This document shows, piece after piece, positions 11,796 through 22,811 of a stretch of 64,000 bases of DNA. A program made the position numbers and the translations under genes. Each line of letters begins with the position of its first letter. Positions within the stretch are counted from its first letter, which is position 1. Source of the DNA: Kuschelorhynchus macadamiae (taxonomy: Eukaryota > Arthropoda > Insecta > Coleoptera > Curculionidae); NCBI GenBank assembly GCA_030620095.1, contig JAUTXW010002403.1:186001-250000 (forward strand). Direction: 5' to 3'. The notes beneath the pieces were generated by a model. That model worked only from the letters and a program-made list of their open reading frames with translations. It made no database searches and was not told the origin of the DNA.

Positions 11796-12734
11796 ATATG
11801 TAAAGAACGCAAGTATCTATGGAAACGGTGCGTTATTAATTGGTGATTGGCTAAAACTCTTTTGAGCCATAGAAACGGCCTGCATTTTAAAGTAAAAAGT
11901 TACAATTTACAGTGAAGTTAACTAATTGAACATACACTTCTGTCTGTTCTGTTACCTTATAAGTTCTGCAAAATAAAACTTTTTTTCTTTGTAATATTTT
12001 TATAACAAATACTATATAAACGTACCTACATAAATAATTTTTAAACTAAAGAAACATTTTCGAGGATTGGCTTTTTTATATTTTTTAATTCTGCTTAAAA
12101 TTTGAAACAACTGACCGTAATATTCTGACATAAATCATATCTACAATTAATTTGTTAGCTAAACAAATGAAAATCGAATTTTTCGATTTTTTCAGGACCG
12201 TACATATATTATTTCATGTTGGTATCTTTTTGATAATATGTTATACTGCAACTAATATTTAAAAATAAGTTTATTTCTGTTTTGAATATTTTCGTGGTAT
12301 GTACACAAAAATATAGAGGGTGTCGGGAAAAATCTCAAACCGTAAAATTGTTTTTTTTGCGTCTTTGTGAAAAATTTATGGAGCTTAAAACTATAAATCC
12401 TATTCTATAAATGGAGCCGTACAAGAAACCACAACCTTATGTGCTACAGCCACAGGGAGAACCTAAACTATTTTTTAGAGAAATGCAAAAAGATAATTTT
12501 ATAATGGAGTATATACTAACTTTCTAGTTACGCCAGTTTCACGTTCTAGTAGATCAGTCACAGCTTACTAAAGCTGTGGTTCAGTGATATTCAGTAAATG
12601 TAAAAAAGATACAATAAATAATATCAAACAACGTTTATTTAGCATTATAAATCAGTAACCTCACCAAATCAGTTTTAATATGTTAAATATTTGTATGCTA
12701 ATGAGTAAATAATGTGCCGGAGCTGGATAAACTG

Positions 12735-13145
12735 AACTTGTCTCATATAGTAAACCATTCGCCGGATTGCTCTCCGTCCGGCTTAGTCAGGGCTGAGACG
12801 ACCCTCACAGATAATATAAGGTTTACACCTTATTCTGATTGTGTTCTAAGCTCCCGGAACTTCCCGATTTTTACAAATATCATCTTTTAAAGACTCCTCC
12901 TTTCTTAATCTCTGCATGCATCACGGCTTCCACTAGGTGCCCCTTGAGAGTACTACTGGTATTACGGAATGACCTTATCTTGCAGGTTATCCCCTCACCC
13001 TGTCTATTCCCACCTCATAAAGGTCATTACGCTAATATTCTATGTAGAACTGGGTAGACGATCAGGACAGAATGTAGGAACAACTAGGCGTCACATGTTC
13101 ACAGCGTCTGTCACAGCTGAACGAGGCGATTCGTAAGACTGAACG
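12735..13145 (-). mobile_element. Dispersed retroposon, older copy
   Basis: Collinear with the 534-bp insertion at 19109-19642. Shared blocks include gattgctNcccgtccgg, gcttccactag(a/g)tgcccc, ttgagagtactactg, ttctatgtagaactg and aggaacaactaggc(c/g)tcaca. The copies are clearly diverged. The minus strand is assigned because the younger copy has a CAA-rich tail in that direction. I see no reliable protein. Confidence 0.7.
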
Positions 13146-13169
13146 CAAATATACCTTTAGTATAATAGT

Positions 13170-13475
13170 TAAGAAAGATCACGGTAATTTTTTAATACAT
13201 CTCTTTCTCCTTGATTTTCGTGGTTTTTGGCATATTGGTAGATTTCGGGTCCCTGATCACGAATTCGAAATCAAATCTATTTGGCAACGTTTCGTTTCCA
13301 GGTTATTCTTCAAAATTTCAAATTTTATTTTTTAATAAACAGGGTAATTATCAGAAAATAACAATTGATTTTACTTCGAATTCGTGATTAACGGCCAAAA
13401 ATCTACCAATATGCTAAAAATTATAAAAAATCGGCGAGGAAGAACTGTAGAAAAAAATTACCGAGATCGTGATGT
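13170..13475. mobile_element. Fold-back MITE, ~75-100-bp inverted arms
   Basis: The left arm (ttttggcatattggtagatttcgggtccctgatcacgaattcga in part, 13225-13268) is repeated inverted at 13377-13430 (tcgaattcgtgattaacggccaaaaatctaccaatatgc in part). Similarity extends outward through gatcacggtaatttttt / aaaaaaattaccgagatc. About 95 bases separate the arms. Non-coding; it could form a long hairpin. Confidence 0.75.
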
Positions 13476-13919
13476 ATGACAGAAAAGGATAAGCACGTTA
13501 AACCAGTAATAGATGTAAAGGAGAAAATAAAAACCATTATGCCCCTCTCTCTCTAATGTTTACAAAGAACATTAGACATTAGAGGCAAAATGGGTATATT
13601 TAAATTGAGAAAATTTTTAGATATTGAGTTGGAAAAGATTTTAATTTCAAGCTAATGTTTGCATATTATGACGTCATAGGCCAAGTTGAGTGGCTTAATC
13701 TAGATATCCCAATGTCCCTAATAAAATTTTCAATCTTTACCGAAATTCTAAGAAGTAAAAATTTGTATCCAAGTCAAATGCCAATAAAATGACAACGTCA
13801 TCCAGAAAAGTCAAAATATGGCGGATGGTCAAATTTATGAAAATGTATACATGTGTCCTAGAAAATTGGGGTTGAGGTAGCTTTGACTTTGTTAAAATTA
13901 TTGTATAACTTGACTAAAA
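13476..13919 (+). promoter_or_regulatory. Upstream region of RAB5IF
   Basis: This holds the 5' flank and probably the 5' UTR of the gene starting at 13920. No convincing TATA box or initiator stands out, so the transcription start is not assigned. Confidence 0.3.
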
Positions 13920-14024
13920 ATGACTACGAAAGTTAAGTCGGCAGAAAAAAGTGGTGTTTCTAAAGGAAAAGAACTTTCAGTCTGGTCCAGGGCAGTTACG
14001 GCAAATTCGGAATGGCCTGATAAA
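13920..14024 (+). CDS. RAB5IF: RAB5IF/RCAF1 (OPTI, C20orf24 homologue), exon 1
   Basis: The ATG at 13920 opens a 35-codon exon ending EWPDK before gtaagt. It encodes the short cytosolic N-terminus, including LSVWSRAV. This matches the family pattern VSVWSKVLRSDAAWEDKD. The protein is known in animals as RAB5IF, described both as respirasome assembly factor RCAF1 in mitochondria and as OPTI, the TMCO1 partner in the ER GEL complex for multipass membrane proteins. The four exons total 396 nt and encode a complete 131-residue protein of normal length. The start is the first ATG of the frame and gives the expected length. Confidence 0.93.
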
Positions 14025-14213
14025 GTAAGTTTAGGTTACGACTTTAAGCCAATTTGTTCTAATTTTTGAAAGAACTTTAATTAATAACATGACATTACAA
14101 ATAAATATATATGTCACTAAAAATATAATCTTTGTTAATAGATAGAGTATTTAAAGTGGCAGTTATTTGAATAGCTCAAATTTTAAATTTCAATTTCATC
14201 CTTATCATTGCAG

Positions 14214-14317
14214 GATGAGTTTCTAGATGTGATATATTGGGCCAGACAAGCACTTGGTATAATACTGGGAATCATTTGGGGTATAGTTCCACTGAAAGGA
14301 TTTCTTGGATTAGCACT
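14214..14317 (+). CDS. RAB5IF: RAB5IF exon 2 (Rab5ip/EMC6-like core)
   Basis: The exon starts after ttgcag and ends before gtaagt, phase 2. It encodes DEFLDVIYWARQ, the most conserved block of the Rab5ip family, then hydrophobic ALGIILGIIWGIVP (first membrane segment) and LKGFLGLA. The conserved aspartates at the membrane boundary are intact. Confidence 0.95.
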
Positions 14318-14371
14318 GTAAGTTTGCCGTGTATTTGATTGATATATAAATAACCCGAAAACTTATTCTAG

Positions 14372-14501
14372 GTTTGTCATTATCAATGCAGGAATACTTT
14401 ATTTTTACTTCAATAGTTTTCAAAATGTAGATGAAGATGAGTATGGTGGTCCTTGGGAGTTGACAAAAGAGGGCTTCATCACATCTTTTGCAGGGTTTTT
14501 G
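14372..14501 (+). CDS. RAB5IF: RAB5IF exon 3
   Basis: It begins after ttctag (phase 2) and ends at ttg before gtaagt. It encodes the second hydrophobic segment, FVIINAGILYFYF, then the acidic loop DEDEYGGPWELTKEGF, which is near-invariant in the family, and the start of the third segment, ITSFAGFL. No damage is seen. Confidence 0.95.
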
Positions 14502-14644
14502 GTAAGTTTCACAAAGTTATTTAAACTAGTAACTAGGTATACTTCAGGTAATTATTTCATAGTTTACTCTTACATAAATTTATTTTGTTTGATTGTTCTA
14601 ACGAAGAATCCAGGGCTATATATGAAGTAAGTATAGAAATCATG

Positions 14645-14870
14645 GTTCTTGTGATTAGACCATGTCAAAATGGAATCACTTTCTGAAGTTCCACTTTGGC
14701 TTTCATGAGAGATCTTCAGGAATCTTCACTTTGTGAGAAAATGGTCCAATTTGGTGATGTAAAGATTCCTTAAGATGCTCCGTGCAATTGAGGGGGAAAC
14801 ATCAGAAAGTGATTCCATTTTTTTGATAGTCAGATCCAAGATTAATTGATTAAAGCAATTACATTATATG
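14645..14870. mobile_element. Short PLE-derived inverted pair in RAB5IF intron 3
   Basis: The left part (ggttcttgtgattagaccatg in part, then aatggaatcactttctga) is the complement of the right part (tcagaaagtgattccattttt...). Each side contains a diverged PLE end motif: gatcttcaggaatc on the left and attccttaagatgctccgtgcaattg with ggggaaacatc on the right. These match the termini of the PLE at 52876-55204. It looks like two opposed PLE 3' ends with almost nothing between them. Confidence 0.6.
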
Positions 14871-15093
14871 CCCTCCGCAAGTGTATTAGGTAAAATGGTG
14901 TTGTACTCTTACATAAATATCTTTTAACCTTAGTACTTATAGTACACATACAAATTTTTAAATTGATTTAAAAAGGAACAGAGTTAAAGTTATCTACATA
15001 CACCATGTGTAATAACAGTGTGTATTTATGTAGCTTGCCAATTTTTTAGTTGATCGTAATATTGGTATTCTAAATATTTTATTTAACTTTCAG

Positions 15094-15150
15094 GTTACTT
15101 GGATAATTATATATACTGGTCTGTACTATGATCTGGAAGAACCGTTATGA
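15094..15150 (+). CDS. RAB5IF: RAB5IF exon 4 with stop
   Basis: It follows tttcag in phase 0. It encodes VTWIIIYTGLYYD, the end of the third membrane segment, then a short tail and TGA at 15148-15150. The tail after YYD matches the family end. Confidence 0.95.
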   Translation, partial: VTWIIIYTGLYYDLEEPL

Positions 15151-15520
15151 TATTGGATAAATGAGAGAATAGATTTTTTCAACTTTCTTTACATTATTTC
15201 ATCATGTGTAGATAAAGGCCATAACAGAAAACAACATTCATATCGATAATTTTAAAAAACATACAAGAATCATCTGTGAGAACAAGGAGGGATTGTAAAC
15301 TAATAACGGAACCAAACATAGTGTTTAAGTATAATTAGTTTTTTCCATTTTCCTATAATTCTATTAATTCTTAAAAATGGAAAATTCACTTAAATTCATG
15401 GAATTATTTTATTGTACCTAAAGAACATTTTTGACAATGTAGACGTTTAAATGATTGTTGTAAAGTAAAAGTATTATGAACAAAACATCTGGCAAACTTA
15501 GGTAACAATTACTCATTTTC

Positions 15521-15526
15521 AATAAA
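15521..15526 (+). terminator. Poly(A) signal AATAAA for RAB5IF
   Basis: AATAAA about 370 bases after the stop codon is a reasonable 3'-end signal, which would make the last exon about 450 bases. Other AATAAA-like hexamers exist in this AT-rich DNA. Confidence 0.45.
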
Positions 15527-15539
15527 GTAAAAATTATCC

Positions 15540-16440
15540 TTACTTCTGATGTCAGTAATGTCACTTAGCCTTAGACAAAGAAATTTTGGCATTTGAGTAT
15601 TTACCCAAGTGGATTCGAAGAGAAGATAGTTTACTGGACCTTGAATGCACCGCTGGGCAATTATTTGGTCATATTTTTACTACCCTAGTGTCAAAAATGT
15701 GTTTTAAACATTCCCAGTTGTTTGTAATGTGTCTGTCTTTTAATTTATTAGGAAATAAGATTCCTAAATAGGTATAGTGTGTTTATAAACTGTTTTTAAA
15801 GTAATCACGTGTTTAGGAAATATTTCCCTTCTTAACAGAAATACACTACCTACTACATCAAATCCTCTGTATATTTTCAATGGTTGTTAATCTGTAATTT
15901 CATTTCAGTTATTTTTGTTAATTTATTCCATAATTATGTTGATTTGCACTCTTCATGCAAGCTATGTATTCAGGAAGCTTCGAAAGACATTAAAGCATTC
16001 ATATTCACTTCGTATAACTGTGTATGTAAGAGCTAACTTTACAAAAGACTTTTTTGTCCCTTATTATTATTGGCAACAATTTTAGAGCAGTTAAGAATAA
16101 ATTTTGTAAGAAGTATAAAAATAAACATACAAAAATCAAAATTTTTAGTTAGTAACAATATCCATTACGTTTGTATCACTTAGTTTTTGTTTTATAAAAT
16201 ATACCTGGTCGATAGTCATATTTATGTCTCCAAAGTATTTGGAGTTGTTTAAGAGTCATTCCTCTTATTTGTTCAACAATTTTTATTAGAAAATGTATTT
16301 AAGTATTTTTATATCAAATTGTTCCTTTATTGTTTTTGTTGGTTAATAATAACTTTAGGCTTAAGAAAAAATGTGTAATAAATAAGTTCCATAGAATAAA
16401 TTATTTATTTTTTGAAGTCATGGTAGATAGAGAATATGGA
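15540..16440. other. Intergenic, no gene recognised
   Basis: AT-rich, only short open frames, no repeat recognised. Confidence 0.4.
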
Positions 16441-16479
16441 GGGTTGACCGGTGCCAACCTTTTACTTAGTCCTCGCATT

Positions 16480-16965
16480 AATGTAATTTAACACTGTAGC
16501 GGCAGAGCTATTTCAGGCCACCTTTCCCCCCATAATGGATTATCTGGTATTTACAAAAGCTGGACAATAACAAAGAATGAGAAACACTGAGTGTCTGAAT
16601 TCTTGTCTCTCCCATCTCTTTCTTAGAATCCCTATTGCCTGTTCGTTTATCTTTAGATTGATTGCCTTAGAGGATAGCGGCGCGAAGGGTTCAGGACCGT
16701 ATGGTTTGGTCTTTGCTCAGTTATGCGCCAACCTATCCGCTTTTTCAGTTCCTTCGATTCCGCTATGTCCCTTAATCCATGACACAGTGACAGTATTCCC
16801 CTGGGAAATCCTCACCAGCATCTGGTGACACTCAAGAATCAGTTTGGATGTAATTTTATTCTTTTTTATGGTTTGCAAAACTTGTTTGCTGTCTGTGAGA
16901 ATAATAACTTTTTTACCTGTTATTCTTTTTTTCTCTATTTGTATGGCGCCATGCAGAATTCCGAG
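16480..16965 (-). pseudogene. LINE remnant: RNase H domain of a non-LTR retrotransposon
   Basis: A minus-strand frame encodes an RNase HI domain: VIILTDSKQVLQTI, a linker, then VSWIKGHSGIEGTEKADRLA, with the acidic and histidine signatures of the fold. A stop follows, after which KPYGPEPFAPLSSKAI continues in frame, typical of the end of insect LINE RNase H regions (R1/I/Jockey-type). No reverse transcriptase remains. The fragment abuts the plus-strand LINE that begins near 16985. Confidence 0.75.
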
Positions 16966-17003
16966 TACAGAAAGAAAACCAGAGACTCCATGGGGAGCAA
17001 GAA

Positions 17004-17580
17004 ATGAGAGAGATGAAAAAAATAAAAGTACTTGGAGAAAAAATATCAAGACTAGAAAAAAAACTCTCAATGGAACAAGACGAACGATCAAAATGTCACA
17101 ATTTTAGGGCACAGGTTGAAGCTTTGAAACAAAAAATCAATGAACACAATCTGCAACTATCAGAGGCATATAACTTAAATGATATTCATATGAAAATGAT
17201 AGTTAACTTAAAAAGTCAAATAAGTGATTTGAAGGTTATTCACACAGAAAGTCAGGGAGATAATAAAGAGCGAATCGCAAGAAGCGAGTCAAGGATTCAG
17301 AAGAAATCGCAAGTTCTCCTACTAGGTGGATCTAATGGTTACAATAATGGCAAAATTTTTAAGCCTGTTGCGAAAACTGATTTCGACACAAACTGTCAAT
17401 ATAACGAGTCAAATATTTTGGAAGACATAACATCGCTCTTTAAAAATGTACCCAAAACTTCACAAAAAATGACTATGTGATAATATTTAGCATTACGGAG
17501 AATGCAAGAAGAGGAAAATTTATTAAGAGAACCTATATAAATGACTTACTGGAACAAGGACATAACACTAATGTAATGGT
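17004..17580 (+). pseudogene. LINE ORF1-like protein, coiled coil plus possible esterase-like part
   Basis: The first 80 or so residues form a clear heptad-rich coiled coil (KVLGEKISRLEKKLSMEQDE). Later comes VLLLGGSNGYNNGK, which resembles the start of the SGNH-esterase-like segment found in some CR1-type ORF1 proteins. A stop at 17478 is followed, in another frame, by DYVIIFSITENARRGKF, so the original protein continued. The esterase reading is inference. Confidence 0.55.
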
Positions 17581-17689
17581 AATGTAAAACGATAACAGCG
17601 AGCAAGAAACGGCAGAAACGCAAACAACATATAATTTTTTATACCCCCGACTGTCGCAGCTAATAACGGAGATATAGCAAAACATCGAA

Positions 17690-18290
17690 GCGGAAAGCTG
17701 TTAGTTTACCATATTAACATTCAGAACCTGCCCAATAAACTGAAACTGTTAGAAGCTCTATGCAAAGAAAAGCAACCCCACATCTTGTGTCTATCAGAAA
17801 CATGGATAGCTAATGATGGAACTGCAAGTATGAATATCCCAGACTATACACTGCAAACCTCTTTCTGTCGTAACATACACCTACATGGAGGGACCGCGAT
17901 ATACACGAATAACAACCTAAACGTCAAACCAATTGAATATATAGAGGATTTTGCTGTGGAAATGCAGATGGAATGCTGTGGGATAGAACTGGTTCTAGAG
18001 TCATTGAAAATAATAGGGATAACTATATACAGAGCACCCTTAGGAAATACCGAAATTTTCCTCAATCAAACCTCGTCTTCTTGAATATTGTTCAAATAGG
18101 TGTCAAAATATAATTATATGTGGGGATTTAAATATCAATAGTTTGAAAAAAGACGACTACTCTTCTAAATTGCTAAAAAACTTACTGGACTCATTCGAAC
18201 TAAAGAACCACTGCACTGGACCAACAAGAATTTTTACTTAGAAAACGGGCAAAACAACAAATACGTCAATTGATTACATGATAACGAATA
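17690..18290 (+). pseudogene. LINE endonuclease domain (APE type), broken
   Basis: The text reads INIQNLPNKLKLLEALCKE, then HILCLSETW and HGGTAIYTNNN: the beginning of an apurinic-type endonuclease with its catalytic E in the SETW motif. The frame is lost after 18084 and resumes shifted around iiCGDLNI-like text (18117-18135) and the NWF/TSIDYM region (about 18255-18285). Confidence 0.75.
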
Positions 18291-19108
18291 TGGACGATAG
18301 CTTGATCCAAAGTGCAATTTCGGAGCCGCACCTATCTGACCACACACTGCAAGAATTATTGATTACTATCAAGTCACAAGAAACGACCATTAAAATCGCA
18401 CATATAAATAAAAGATCCCTAACTAAAAATAATCTCAATAATCTGAAGCAGAGACTGACACAAGAAAATTGGAGTGGTATTCAAATAACTAACATCGATT
18501 CTGCATTTAAATATTTCTTACAATGCTTTGTTCGGCATCTCAATGCAACCTGCCCAAGAAAGCAAATAAAAATAAGAAAGACTCACAATAATTGGTTTAC
18601 AACCGAGCTGAGGCAAGAAAAAGACAGATTATATGATCTGTATTCACTAGCTATTCAGGCAGAAGATGAGAATATCCAGCAACTCTATAAGCAGAAAAAG
18701 GAATACAGGAAATCAGTCAACAGCGCCAAAGTGAATTTCAACAAAGATCGCATAATAAAATCGGAAAACACGACGAGGCAAATGTGGGCTGTAGTCAATG
18801 AAGAACTAGGAAGAACCAAGCAATGTTGACTGAGCAAAGCCAAGTGGCTGATAAATTTGGAATATACTTTTCGACTGTAGCTGAAAACAAAACTTTGGAA
18901 GCGTGCAAATAGTACATTTTTGGAACGTGTGACAATACCTGAAGTGGACAAGATCATTAAAAATTTGAAAAACGAAAAATCATTTGGCACTGACGACATT
19001 CCCATCAAAGCACTAAAAGCAGTTTGCAGTGAAATTGCCCAACCACTTCACTTAAATCAATCCGTGGAAACAGGCAAATTTGCAAAATTGCTTAAAACGG
19101 CCAAAGTG
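18278..19108 (+). pseudogene. LINE reverse transcriptase, N-terminal half
   Basis: A 183-codon frame (18278-18829) spans the linker between endonuclease and fingers, including HNNWFTTELRQEKDRLYDLY. After a frame change, 18920-19108 encodes PEVDKIIKNLKNEKSFGTDDIPIKALK, the RT fingers segment, and ends AKLLKTAKV where the retroposon enters. The reading resumes at 19656 with IPLYKKGG. Confidence 0.8.
19096..19108. repeat. 13-bp target duplication, left
   Basis: AACGGCCAAAGTG, repeated exactly at 19643-19655, brackets the nested retroposon. Confidence 0.85.
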
Positions 19109-19642
19109 TTGTTGTTGTTACTAGATTGTTGACGCGGATACTAGTCCATTTGCCAGATTGCTTCCCGTCCGGGGCTTACTCGCTTTATCCGGCGACCCTC
19201 GGAGCGAGATACACCTTATTCCGGTTTGGGGACGTTGAGCTCTCGGTCCCCTATGTATTTCAATATCTTTGAATTTATCTTTCTTTAAAATTTTTCTAAT
19301 GCATCTTGGCTTCCACTAGATGCCCCTTGAGAGTACTACTGATATCACGAGATGACCCTTTCTTTCAAGCTATCCCCTTACCCCTCCCACTGCCGCCACG
19401 TAGCGGCCGTTACGCTAAAATTCTATGTAGAACTGCGGCAGACGAACGGGATAGAATGCAGGAACAACTAGGCCTCACACGTTCACAGCGTCTGCTCCCT
19501 TTCTAGCGGGGTCGTTAGTTTCCACACTGAGCGGTTGAGTCTCCCGTTTCCCCCCGAAATAAAGCAGCAAAACCGAACACGTGGCACCACTTATGTTAAC
19601 AACACAGAGGTCTGCATTCGACGAGACGAACCGGAAGACTCC
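19109..19642 (-). mobile_element. 534-bp retroposon (SINE-like) nested in LINE RT
   Basis: The insertion has a 13-bp target duplication, and one end reads ttgttgttgtt, an (AAC)n/(CAA)n tail on the minus strand. These are hallmarks of target-primed reverse transcription. It is far more GC-rich than its surroundings. A second, diverged copy lies at 12735-13145. The presumed 5' end holds ggttcgtctcg, a weak B-box-like text. I recognise no protein; the open frames of about 70 codons are probably chance. The family is unknown to me. Confidence 0.75.
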
Positions 19643-19655
19643 AACGGCCAAAGTG
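19643..19655. repeat. 13-bp target duplication, right
   Basis: AACGGCCAAAGTG, exact partner of 19096-19108. Confidence 0.85.
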
Positions 19656-20618
19656 ATTCCGCTATACAAGAAAGGTGGCCATACAAACATAGACAACTAT
19701 AGACCAGTGTCAATTTTGAGTGCTTTCTCAAAGATATTTGAAAGAGCGATTTACGACAGACTTGTAAATTTTCTAAATACATTTCAGATTTTCTGCAAGC
19801 ATCAACACGGTTTTAGAAGCGGAAGATCCACTGAGACAGCAGCAATCAAACTGGTAGAGTTCTCACACCAAGAACTCGAATCAGAACATGTTGTGGCGGG
19901 ATTGTCTTTCGACGTATCAAAAACATTTGATATCCTCAACCTCAAAATTGTTAATCACAAACTTCATCAACTTGGACTAAGAGGGAATGCTCTTGCACTT
20001 CTGATGTCATTCTTGGAAGAGAGGCCGATTATGGTGCAACTCGGCAGTTCCAGATCTGATCAATATGAGATCAATATTGGAGCAGCACAGGGCTCGGTTC
20101 TGACACCACTCATTTTAATTTTGTTTATCAATGACTTGTCCCTTCCAGGAACAACCATCAAGTTTGCTGATGACACAACAGTGGGAGTGTAAGCAATGAG
20201 TGAAAAATCCCTTTTGAAAAATATAGCACTGGTATGCAACAGCATGAGTCAGTGGTGTACGCAATATAGACTGATCCTCAATAAAGAAAAGACGGTGACA
20301 GTTCCCTTTTACAATCTCAAACCAAAACCAAATATAGACAGTGCTGATGTTAAATTTTTGGGTTCTTACCCAGACTCCAGAAATAGTTGGAGTCCACAAA
20401 TAGATCATATATGCTCTGGGCTTGGTAGGGCATATTTTGCGATACTGAAACTAAAGCAAACTATACCCGCAGACATGCTTCTAAATTCGTATTATGCCCT
20501 GGCTTACCATTACCTCACATACAACATCATGCTTTGGGGCCAAGCCTCCGACGTGAGCAGGGTTTTTGAAGCGTATCATCAGATTAATATTTGGGTTAAA
20601 GCCACTACAAACGTGTAG
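19656..20618 (+). pseudogene. LINE reverse transcriptase, catalytic half
   Basis: From 19656 the frame reads IPLYKKGGHTNIDNYRPVS, then HGFRSGRSTETA, motif A LSFDVSKTFDIL, motif B GAAQGSVLTPLI and motif C FADDTT. All catalytic aspartates are present. A stop ends this frame at 20192; the thumb continues at 20196-20618 (NKEKTVTVPFYN, VKFLGSYPD). The conserved motifs show it was once a normal RT of the Jockey/CR1 type without an RNase H. Confidence 0.88.
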
Positions 20619-21172
20619 TTTCAAAACTGGAAAATCTTAACAGGCACATCAATTTATATATTTAAGTGTGCTCTTTATGTTTTTTGCAACAAGTATAGAG
20701 AAGTCACCGTACTATGCCTGCTGTAAGAATCTATAACCGGATAACTGATACCATGAAACGTCAAAAATCTGTGGGCCAATTTAGAAAGACTCTCCGAAAC
20801 TATCTGGGACCAGACCTAAATAATGTACATATGTAAACTGTTTGTCAAAATTTTAGTGTGTGTTAGGTTTTAAATAATTTTACTTTATATTTGTTCAATG
20901 TTAAATGTGTTCTCGATTTTTAATTAGTATTTAGATATTTTTAAAACATTGACCTGTTCTATATCATATTTGTTATCTTAGGAACTAATAAAATGAATTT
21001 TAATTTGAATTAGAAAATGAAAAAATCCGTAAATTTCCTTTACCCAGCGCTTCCCTCGTTATAAAGCTTTTCTTTTCTTAAGAATAGTATACAAAGACTC
21101 TCTTACTAATTTTTTTACATTGATTTTTTAAACATTTTATTTGACCTCCATTTTGTCCCACCATTTTGAATT

Positions 21173-22811
21173 AGGGTTGCCAACCGTCCTGTATTTGGAA
21201 GGACGTCCTGGATTTTAGTATATTTTACCGTATTTGTCCTTCGTCCTCCCGATTTCCCGTGAAGGACGCATTTTGTCCTGAATTTTGGCAATTTTTAATT
21301 TTTCCTGAAAAAACAGCATAAAATACAATTTTATTATTTATTTTAATTTTATTAGCATGTATTCTCAATAATTATTACACTAGTTATAATCTAAAGCTGT
21401 CGCTACTTTTAATGAGATAGGTATTCTAGTTTTTATGAGTTTTTTTGTGGTAATACTCGGCCAGTAGTTAATATGGGATAGTAGGTGCTAGGTGAATATC
21501 AGCGAAGCGACAGCTTAAAAGTTCGAATTTTAGGGAAATAAAATATTGATTCAACCGAACCTGGGTCATAAAAAATAAGAAAAAGAGAATTTACACAGGA
21601 AGGGAAACAAAATTTCCGTGGCAAAAGGAGGAAAAACCGGAATCGTCAAAAGTTTACTGTAAGCTTGTAAGAAGAAGTAATTTCTTTTTGCGTATGGGGG
21701 ACTTGGGACATTAAAAGACCCGCATCTTCTTCAGAGCACAAAAAACGTACTATCACGATCCAACAAAACCGTTATTTGTTTCTTCATAATATATGTTTGG
21801 TTTAGTTTTTATTATCTAGTTTCTGTTTCGTTTTCCAACCAATACCCAAGAGATAAGGTATGGTAGATATATTTTATAGTAACTTCTTTGCAATGCAGTG
21901 TGTTAAGCGATATTCAAATGAATTTTTTTTAATTCACTGAAAATATTCGTTGCGTTTATTTTGTTTAAAACTAATAAAATATGAAACAAGCAGACATATT
22001 AACTATTATAATAGCTATACTAAACCAAAGTTTTATTTGTAGTATGTATTTTCTAATAATATGTTTGGTTTTTATTATTTAGTTAGTATTTGCTTTTTAA
22101 TTGTTAGTACCTGCCACCTACTTAATACAGTGCTAATAACTAGGAGGTAAAAGGTAAGGTAGATACTTTATCATAAGACAAGTCTCTTTATACAACTTTA
22201 TAGGAACTTAGTTGCAAGTTGAAATGCAGTTGCATAAGTGATTTAGAAATTTTTTTACTCACCTTTTTTGAAAAGGACAGTCCTTTTTTTAAACAAATTG
22301 CCCTTGTGACTTTTTTGTCCTAAAATGTCTTTTTTATTTACGTATTTTCCCTAATTAAATTATCTGTAGCAGCCAGCAGCACGGATTACTTTCAGATTTT
22401 GAGAAGATTATCGAAAAAATTAACAATCCGAATTTGCAAATCAATGTGAACCAGCTTTTTGATGAGTTGTTGTAGATTTCTGAAAGTTACCAAGAAATTT
22501 GAAAACTATCTTTTAAATCTAAACACACAAAAAAACTGGCTAATTCTTTTTAATCGAATTGATAATGCTGCAAACGTTTTCTCGTTAATTTCATTTTTGT
22601 TAAGTGTATTTATTCAGATAACCCCGATTGATCTCAAATAATAGTTTAGGCTTTATTTGAAACCATTTTGATCTTAAAAGAGCTTTTCAAAGTAGCGATT
22701 TGTTATCGGCAGGCCGCACGCGGCATAATCGATCGCTACCCCCTCCATCCCGTTTTAAATTTTGTTAAAGTCCAATGTCCTTTTTTCACTTTGCAAAAAG
22801 GTGGCAACCCT
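21173..22811 (+). mobile_element. Degraded hAT-like element, AGGGTTGCCAACC ends
   Basis: The inverted tips are agggttgccaacc at 21173 and ggtggcaaccct at 22800-22811. Both ends hold runs built on gtcctt/aaggac (21188-21290 and 22270-22330, 22765-22800), a pattern seen at hAT ends. Near 22380-22640, a broken frame reads SDFEKIIEKINNPNLQINVNQLFDEL, suggestive of the C-terminal region of a hAT transposase, but damaged. No clean 8-bp target duplication is visible. Confidence 0.55.

Larger units (their letters stand above)
7805..12730. other. Long intergenic region, no gene recognised
   Basis: Nearly 5 kb without a recognisable exon; open frames here are short and match nothing known. It contains a perfect 12-bp hairpin (about 10374-10403) and a possible degenerate inverted repeat with (g)aatcgaatcgat motifs (about 11264-11795). 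At about 12319 the text agggtgtcggg resembles a MITE tip without a partner. Confidence 0.4.
16985..21012 (+). mobile_element. CR1/Jockey-type LINE, broken copy with nested insertion
   Basis: A plus-strand non-LTR retrotransposon carries, in order, an ORF1-like coiled-coil protein, an endonuclease, a reverse transcriptase and an AT-rich 3' tail ending near aataaaatgaattttaatttg. A 534-bp retroposon with a 13-bp target duplication splits the reverse transcriptase. Several frameshifts and stops make it inactive. The clade is not certain. Confidence 0.85.

Noticed and set aside
15586..15771. 61-codon frame after RAB5IF as a second small gene
   Set aside because: It follows the likely poly(A) signal closely, has no known motif and no splice support.
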